Shown here piece by piece: positions 57,310 through 64,000 of a stretch of DNA of 64,000 nucleotides. The position numbers and the translations under genes are program-made. The notes under the pieces are model-generated. The model was given only the letters and a program-made list of their open reading frames with translations, searched no databases and was not told the origin of the DNA. The DNA comes from Onthophagus taurus (taxonomy: Eukaryota > Arthropoda > Insecta > Coleoptera > Scarabaeidae), in NCBI RefSeq assembly GCF_036711975.1, contig NC_091966.1, forward strand, positions 40,059,501 through 40,123,500, written 5' to 3'. Each line of letters begins with the position of its first letter. The first letter of the stretch is position 1.

Positions 57310-57606
57310 TGCGCAAGCGCAACATCTTGATAACTCAACCCAAACCCCAACTGATTATACACTATGAAAATTTTTGCAAAGTCCAAAATTTGATAATTTT
57401 TTTTTTTAACGTATCAAAATACGGCATACTACGATTGCCGACTGCCGTATTCGATGTATAATCGCGCAGGCGCTGCTCGGGTGCATAGCTTTCCCTCACA
57501 AACGGTTTGGGTAAACACAAAAGATAACAACCGGGACAAATAACCCAACGTGGCGCTTCATTTACAGGGTTGGTAAAAAGAAGTTGGCAAAAAAATACGT
57601 CAAGTA
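57310..57606 (+). promoter_or_regulatory. Candidate third promoter region with NRF1-like site
   Basis: TGCGCAAGCGCA (57310-57321) is one base from the NRF1 palindrome. Further on, GGTTTGG|GTAAAC (57510/57511) and CGTCAA|GTAAGT (57603) are plausible donors in a GC-richer stretch. Weak on its own; its value is as the third such block. Confidence 0.28.
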
Positions 57607-58420
57607 AGTTGTTTCAAAACATTACAAATTGGCTTGTTTTATTAATATCCTTTATAGCGATTAAGATTATGGAAAGTTGAGGTTATGTCAAAACGCGTGT
57701 TGACACTTTACGTCAAAAAAATATTTGCTTGAATTAAATCAATTTTCCAAAATTACAATTATCTTGATAATGTTAAATATGTTAATAATCATAAGAACAA
57801 TTTTATTATTTATTGATAAAATTAAAAATTATATTGATTCAAAATCATGATTATGTCAGATCATGATGACGTGTTTCGCAGTCAAAGCAGTATGGGGTTC
57901 GGGTTGTTGTAAAGAAAAAAAGGTTTTTGTGACAGAATATAAAACCATTTCTAAATATAGAATGGCAGTAACGAGGTCAAATTTATCCGTCACCGTTTGG
58001 ATCCGGCAGCGCATGCTCGCCATCATCGGTCAGTTTTATGGACTTCGATCGGGTATTTTCAAAAAGTTTTTGTCTAAAATCAAAAACTGGCGGTTAAATT
58101 TTGCCCTTAACATTCCCATCATAATTCATTAAAAACCTTCTAATAATACAACAACCTGATGCATTGCCAAAATAATATTTCAAGTTTAACACATTCCAAA
58201 AAATGATTCTAAATGTATCCATAAAGTTTTTGACATTTCATTAAATGGTTAGATTTTCTTTGTAACGTTGTAATTATTAATTTATAGATTTTGCGCGACC
58301 TTGATGAGAAAAAACATCAAAAACCAATCTAATCACTTTACGAATAATATTTGTTTATTAAATTATACTAAATACAGTAAATTTCACTTAAGATGCAATA
58401 TATATATAAAATGCAACAGT
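57607..58420. other. No feature recognised
   Basis: AT-rich. An 89-codon plus-strand open frame at 57863-58132 has no family resemblance and no supporting splice or promoter context. Confidence 0.4.
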
Positions 58421-58510
58421 GTACTGTAATGTCAGTGTAATTCGACATTACAGTACAACCTCGATATAACGGATTAATACGGGGAAGGCAGTGTCCGTTA
58501 TAGCTCAATA
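58421..58510. repeat. 14-bp hairpin fused to a Tigger-type end
   Basis: TGTACTGTAATGTC (58421-58434) pairs perfectly with GACATTACAGTACA (58445-58458). The second arm overlaps a Tigger end, TA-CAGTACAACCTCGATATA, starting at 58451. The element body behind it is missing. Confidence 0.6.
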
Positions 58511-58544
58511 AAAATATAAAATAATGTAGTACTGAATAACAAAT

Positions 58545-59075
58545 AAAAGCCGTGCGTCTGAAGACGCACGGCTAAATCCGAATGTTTCTAGTTCTAGTAT
58601 TAGTTCTAGTTTTGCACTAGCACTGTCATCACAATTAACACAAGACCTAGAACTAGAATCATTCGGGTTTAGCCGTCTTGAGAGACGTGCGGCTAAATCC
58701 GATTGTTTCTAGTTCTAGTGTTAGTTCCAGTTTTACATTAGCACTATCTAACACAATACTTATAACTAGAATCATTCGGGTTTAGCCGTCTTGAGAGACG
58801 TGCGGCTAAATCCGAATGTTTCTAGTTCTAGGTCTAGTGTTGGTTCTAGTTTTTCACTATCACTAGAACTAACACAAGACCTAGAACTAGAATCATTCGG
58901 GTTTAGCCGTCTTGAGAGACGTGCAGCTGAACCTGTATGTTTCTAGATCTAGGTCTAATGTTAGCTCCAGGTTTAATTGTTATTCAGCGTTAGATTGCGG
59001 TATATATTTATTGAACGAAAAGTAGAACTAACACTAGACCTACAACCAGAACCATTCGGGTTTAGCTATGCGTCT
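58545..59075. repeat. TAGAAC hairpin repeats in tandem
   Basis: Four or five units of about 115 bp, with CGGGTTTAGCCGTCTTGAG at 58664, 58777 and 58898. Each unit contains a central GTCTTGAGAGACGTGCGGCT box and flanking CTAGAAC/GTTCTAG runs that are complementary to each other, so every unit can fold. The same family is scattered at 8894, 16140, 35405 and 40815. Confidence 0.85.
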
Positions 59076-59929
59076 CTTAAGACGCAAACTCAGAGTTATC
59101 ATGAGGACGTCATCTTTTCCAAGCAAAACTTTTCCTTTGCAAAACTACCCAATGCCTGTACTATTAAGCTATGTTGGATTTTATATGTGACAGTACAAAT
59201 GTATAGTACTTTCGTAACTATGATTACTGCATTCATATATTGCTAGTTATATGAAATTCCTGGTATGTGATACAATCGGTAAAATCGATTTGTGACATAA
59301 CCTATTTTACACCCATAACCTTATTGACATTTCTCTCAATGACATTTAAATTTCTAGGTTAGTTATGCGATACAAATTATTAAAATGATTATATAATTCA
59401 AAAAATAATTATTTTACATTTTCATTCTCATTGAAAAATAGACTGAGTTGATCGAATTTATTTATTTCACAATGCAACTTACCTGGTCATCGGGTAAGTT
59501 TGTTTTTGCGGAATAACCTTTTTTACCTGCCCATTTCTCTTTAAAGAAGCAATGCTAACTAAAAGTGATATTTTCGTTTTTATCTCATCGAAAAATACAT
59601 TATTGTAAACGTTGTACAACATAAAATTGAAAACCGGTTATAATCGTGAGTTAAAGTGTAAGTTATGGAATGAAGTTGCAAAGACTTTTTTATTATCTGG
59701 TAATCCGTGCGGCCAAGATTTTAGGACGATGAACTTATCAGGACTATTTTGACTTCCTATGAAGAAGAACGAGTAAAGATAAATTGATGTGGTACCATTG
59801 GGTATGAAGAAACAGAGAAACATTTATACAATAAAGTAGATAATGAAATTGCAGTGTGAAAATCCGGCGTAATTTTTGGCGTTGATGAAAATAATGAATT
59901 GACGAAGTCGTGTTGAGGTTCTTTCAAGA
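59076..59929. other. Unassigned sequence
   Basis: No gene or known repeat recognised; poly-purine/pyrimidine AT-rich DNA leading into the satellite. Confidence 0.35.
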
Positions 59930-62770
59930 AAGACATGAGATAAGATATGATCTACTTTTTGCGACCGAGGTGCTACATTTAATGCCATATCAACGCAAGA
60001 CTTAATCCATTCGTTGGTATTAACACTAGCTGCCGAGGCACATTTCCTGCCTAACTTTGTATTGGTGTAACTTCTGTTGTGGTATCTCGACCTCGGCTTA
60101 GGAAAGCTACATAATCTATTCTTTGTCATTAACTTAGCCGAGGTTGCTTGCGACCGAGGCATGTATGCCGCGTAACTTTGTATTGATATAAGTTCTGTTA
60201 TAGCGCATCAACCGCAAACAACCTCGGCTTACCACCATGCTATAATCCATTCTTTGTCATAAACAAGCGACCTGGGCTACATCATCTGAAATACACAATG
60301 TCATCAAATTAAGCCGAGGTCGCTTGCGGCCGAGGCACGCGTGCTGCGTAACTTTGTATTGGTGTGAGTTATATTGTAATGTCTCAGCCGTAAGCGGCCT
60401 TAGCTTAATAAAGCTTCATAATCTATTCTTTGTTATTAACTTAGCCGAGGTCGCTTGCGGCCGAGGCACGCGTGCTGCGTAACTTTGTATTGATATAAGT
60501 TCTGTTATGGCGTCTCAGCCGCAGGCATCCTCAGCTTACCACCATGCTATAATCCAATCTTTGTCATAAACAAGCGACCTGGGCTAGATTATCTGAAATA
60601 CACAATGTCATCAAATTAAGCCGAGGTCGCTTGCGGCCGAGGCACGTGTGCTGCGTAACTTTGTATTGGTGTGTGTTATATTGTAATGTCTCAGCCGTAA
60701 GCGGCCTCGGCTTAATAAAGTTTTATAATCTATTCTTTATCATTAACTTAGCCGAGGTCGCTTGCGGCCGAGGCACGCGTGCTGCGTAACTTTGTATCGG
60801 TATGACTTATATTGTGGTGTCTCAGCCGTAAGCGGCCTCAGCTTAATAAAGCTTCATAATCTATTCTTTGTTATTAACTTAGCCGAGGTCGCTTGCGGCC
60901 GAGGCACATGTGTTGCGTAACTTTTTATTGATATAAGTTCTGTTATGGCGCCTCAGCCGCAAGCAACCTCGGCTTACCACCATGCTATAATCCATTCTTT
61001 GTTATAAACAAGTCAAGCGACCTGGGCTACATCATCTAAAATACACAATGTCATCAAATTAAGCCGAGGTCGCTTGCGGCCGAGGCACGCGTGCTGCGTA
61101 ACTTTGTATTGTTATACTTATATTGTGGTGTCTCAGCCGTAAGCGGCCTCGGCTTAATAAAGCTTCATAATCTATCCTTTGTCATTAACTTAACCGAGGT
61201 CGCTTGCGGCCGAGGCACATGTGTTGCGTAACTTTGTATTGATATAAGTTCTGTTATGGCGTCTCAACCGCAAGCAACCTCAGCTTACCACCATGCTATA
61301 ATCCATTCTTTGTCATAAACAAGCGACCTGGCCTACATCATCTGAAATACACAATGTCATCAAATTAAGCCGAGGTCGCTTACGACCGAGGCACGTGTGC
61401 TGCTTAACTTTGTATTGGTATGACTTATATTGTGGTGCCTTAGCCGTAAGCGGCCTCGGCTTAATAAAGCTTCATAATCTATCCTTTGTCATTAACTTAA
61501 CCGAGGTCGCTTGCGGCCGAGGCACATGTGTTGCGTAACTTTGTATTGATGTAAGTTCTGTTATGGCGTCTCAACCGCAAGCAACCTCAGCTTACCACCA
61601 TGCTATAATCCATTCTTTGTCATAAACAAGCGACCTGGCCTACATCATCTGAAATTCACAATGTCATCAAATTAAGCCGAGGTCGCTTACGACCGAGGCA
61701 CGTGTGCTGCTTAACTTTGTATTGGTATGACTTATATTGTGGTGCCTCAGTCGTAAGCGGCCTCAACTTAATAAAGCTTTATAATCTATTCCTTATCATT
61801 AACTTAGCCGAGGTCGCTTGCGGCCGAGGCATTTGTGCTGCGTAACTTTGTATTGATATAAGTTCTGTTATGACGCATCAACCGCAAGCAACCTCGGCTT
61901 ACCACTATCCTATACTTTGTCATAAACAAGCGACCTGGGCTACATCATCTGAAATACACAATGTCATCAAATTAAGCCGAGGTCGCTTGCGGCCGAGGCA
62001 CGCGTGCTGCGTAACTTTGTATTGGTATGACTTATATTGTGATGTCTCAGCCGTAAGTGGCCTCGGCTTAATAAAGCCTCATAATCTATTCTTTGTAATT
62101 AACATAGCCGAATTAGCTTGCGGCCGAGGCACATGTGCTGCATAACTTTGTATTGGTGTGAATTCTATTGTGGCGCCTTGGCCGCAAGCGGGCTTGGCTT
62201 AACACAGTCACATAATTTTCTGAATTCTTTGTTATTAACTTAGCCGAGATTCCTTGTGTCCGAGGCACCTGTACTGCGTAACTTTGTATTGATGTGAGTT
62301 TTGTTATGGCGCCTCGACCATAAGTGGCCTCTGCTTAACAGAATGATTAGAACCATTAATAAACAACCTGGGCTGAATCACCTAAAATACACAATGTCAT
62401 CAAATTAAACCAAGGCACGTGTGCTACATAACTTTGTATTGGTGTAAATTCTGTTGTACAAAGCCACATGATTTATTCTTTGTCATTAACTTAGCCGAGA
62501 TCGCTTGCCGCTGAGGCACAACGTTACCGCATTAAGCCGAGGTACGTATGCTGCATAACTTTGTGTTGGTGTAAGTTATGTCATGGCGCCTTGACCAGGT
62601 GGCCTCTGCTTAAAATTAGAATCATTAATAAGCGATTTGGGCAAAATCACCTGAAATACTCAATGTCACCAAAGTAAGCTGAGGTCGCTTGTGGCCGAGG
62701 CATATTTGTTGCGTAATTTAGTATTGGTGTTAGTTTTATTGTAGCATCTCGGCCTGGGCTTAACAAAATG
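59930..62770. repeat. Higher-order satellite (131 + 176 bp) with GC-rich inverted boxes
   Basis: The box GCCGAGGTCGCTTGCGGCC starts at 60313, 60444, 60620, 60751, 60882, 61063, 61193, 61369, 61500, 61676, 61807, 61976 and 62107. Spacing alternates between about 131 and 176 bp, a 307-bp higher-order unit with one extra 131-bp monomer at 60751. The longer monomer adds ACAAGCGACCTGGGCTACAT. Each monomer also carries GCCGTAAGCGGCCTCGGC, the near complement of the first box, so every monomer can form a ~25-bp stem. Edges (before 60130 and after 62230) are diverged; the centre is homogeneous. Open frames here are satellite artefacts. Confidence 0.93.
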
Positions 62771-63178
62771 ACATGATCCTTTCATAATTACATATTAGAA
62801 AGAAAAGGCGTAATGAAAGTTTCTTTAGAAAGGAGTTGGTTTGGATGAGCTAATGTTGAAATTAAGTATGAAGTGAGGTTATTAAATAAATTCTCAATGA
62901 TTGTCCTTGATTGACTTTTTGACCGTCTTTAAAAAAATCGATAATCTAAATTAAATTAGAACGTTTCACGTTCGAAAATAGTTTAATTTTTGCAATGATT
63001 AATGTAAAAGTTTAAAATTCCCCACCCCCAACTCCAGATGACGTTGCAAGTAAGAAGAAAGAAATCACATACGTTCTATGTTTTGTAGTTAGCTACATGT
63101 GACCTCTCCAAACGCACTCCAAACGTCAAACGTATAACATCGTCGACTGTTTAACTGTAAAGAATTAGTAAAGTTAAG
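62771..63178 (+). promoter_or_regulatory. Upstream region of the THAP gene
   Basis: About 400 bp between the satellite edge and the ATG. The last 60 bp include ACATCGTCGACTG near a possible start of transcription. No TATA box. Confidence 0.3.
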
Positions 63179-63726
63179 ATGAGTTTTAAAAATATTTGTT
63201 TTGTGCCAACTTGTGACAACGATAAAAATAAAAATCCAGAACTATATTTTGTAACAGTTCCACTAAATGTAGAACGTCGAAAACGATGGTTTAAGGCAGT
63301 AGGTTTAGATAAAAATCCCAACATCACAACACGTTTTATTTGCTGTGAACAACACTTTGATGTAAGTTTAAATAATAAATTATATACTTTTAAATTAGTT
63401 ATCTTATTTAATCATTTTCATTTTAGTTTGAAAATGACGCTGAAAATTGGATGTTTTTCAAAACATTTAAGGAGCAAGGCGACTTAAGTACTAATTTACG
63501 GTTAAACCCAGCAGTCGTACCACATAAGAATCTCTCACTGGACGTTATACAGTCCCCGAAACGAACTAAAACGGTTCCGTTCGACCTTGAGTATAAGGTG
63601 GTACAAGCTATGAATTACGTTCTCTCCCGTTTTCTTCTAACGCATAAAATTCGTAGCATTGTCTCTCTCTCTCCAGGAATTTTATTGATTTTTATACGCT
63701 CCAATCGTACGCTCAAATCTGAGTGA
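63179..63726 (+). CDS. THAP-domain zinc-finger protein (partial or short)
   Basis: Exon 1 (63179-63361, 61 codons) gives MSFKNICFVPTCDNDKNKN and FICCEQHFD. C7, C12, C56 and H59 form the C2CH zinc site of a THAP domain, with the conserved Trp at 37. Donor GAT|GTAAGT and acceptor TTTTAG|TTTGAA lead to exon 2 at 63427: FENDAENWMFFKTFKEQGDL, then LNPAVVPHKNL, matching the end of the domain (AVPTIF-type box). THAP proteins bind DNA and often derive from P-element transposases. After PFDLEYK the frame may be left at a GT donor near 63597 (AAG|GTGGTA), and the open frame stops at 63726, so the true C-terminus is unknown and may lie outside the window. Confidence 0.72.
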
Positions 63727-64000
63727 TGTAGTTTGGAGTTCGCGCTCTGTAGTTACAAACTTTATTATTTTTTCTTTGGAAAAACTAAGCTTCAGAATCA
63801 AAAATTAAAAAATATAGCCTAGATTTTTAAAGATAACTTGAAAAAAGCAATAGAGTTCAGTTTCTTCTCGAAAATGAACAAAAACGGGTAAAATTGAATT
63901 TACCTGGTAGGTGCCAGCGGCATAGAAAGCAATCTCTGAAACCCTTTTTGTGATTATTTAAGAAGTGGTGCATAAATATTGGCTCATTAATGAACCTTAA
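63727..64000. other. Right edge, no feature recognised
   Basis: AT-rich sequence, possibly intron or 3' UTR of the THAP gene. Confidence 0.35.

Noticed and set aside
57863-58132. 89-codon plus-strand open frame with a Cys-rich start
   Set aside because: No recognisable domain or signal peptide, no splice or promoter support, and the N-terminus is not conserved with anything I know.
59824-60162. 112-codon minus-strand open frame rich in Arg/Ser
   Set aside because: Its N-terminal half is the start of the GC-rich satellite, so the frame is a repeat by-product. The same applies to the plus-strand frame at 61870-62145.
60313-62233. CRISPR-like look of regularly spaced 25-bp boxes
   Set aside because: Spacers are themselves conserved between units and the context is a eukaryotic genome; this is a higher-order satellite.

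Overview
This 64-kb window is nuclear DNA of an insect. The genes have short introns with GT-AG borders, the base composition is AT-rich, and the gene set (an Armitage-type RNA helicase, a gustatory receptor, an SLC22-type transporter, KLHL10, RNF41/NRDP1) is typical of insects. The mix of mariner MITEs, Tigger relics, DUF4817-type transposase pieces and I/jockey-like LINE pieces would suit a beetle, but I cannot fix the order or species from sequence alone. There is no bacterial, CRISPR or rRNA/tRNA content that I can see.

Layout. 1-3500: relics (piggyBac transposase, a MITE inside a larger repeat, a LINE 3' end). 3508-5956: a long minus-strand exon of an armi/MOV10L1-like helicase, followed in its upstream direction (to about 11.6 kb) by a broken tandem array of copies of its own 5' end, interrupted by MITEs, a 122-bp minisatellite and a relic carrying a hammerhead-ribozyme-like sequence. 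11.6-13.1 kb: a mariner-like element with long inverted ends and a small HTH ORF, then a second MITE. 13.2-18.9 kb: two complete minus-strand genes, a lipocalin-like DUF7064/7065-type protein (403 aa) and an organic cation transporter-like protein (539 aa). 19-23.1 kb: nested Tigger, LINE and MITE remains. 23.6-29.6 kb: KLHL10-like gene (minus, 649 aa) with a TE-filled 3.8-kb intron. 31.9-33.0 kb: RNF41/NRDP1-like E3 ligase (plus, 315 aa). 36.2-37.3 kb: C2H2 zinc-finger gene (minus, 343 aa). 37.7-39.1 kb: gustatory receptor (minus, 439 aa). 42.2-43.8 kb: alanine aminotransferase-like gene (plus, 483 aa).

44-64 kb is mostly unusual repeat DNA: a diverged ~0.5-kb unit on both sides of a ~400-bp TTAA-rich array, an isolated HTH exon with splice sites on both sides, a 181-bp satellite, hairpin-forming TAGAAC repeats, and a higher-order satellite (131+176 bp) whose GC-rich boxes form inverted repeats. 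Three NRF1-type palindromes and several GT donor sites at 45.1, 56.6 and 57.0-57.6 kb suggest alternative first exons of a large plus-strand gene that continues beyond the window; this is inference. The window ends with the start of a THAP zinc-finger gene at 63.2 kb.

The complete genes are unrelated housekeeping or tissue genes and form no operon or pathway. The helicase family acts in piRNA production, which makes the tandem copies of its 5' end next to dense transposon debris the most suggestive arrangement. The clearest undescribed-looking items are that array, the two hammerhead-like motifs, the hairpin-box satellite, and the repeat/promoter region at 45-57 kb. All exon coordinates were worked out by eye from reading frames and splice consensus.
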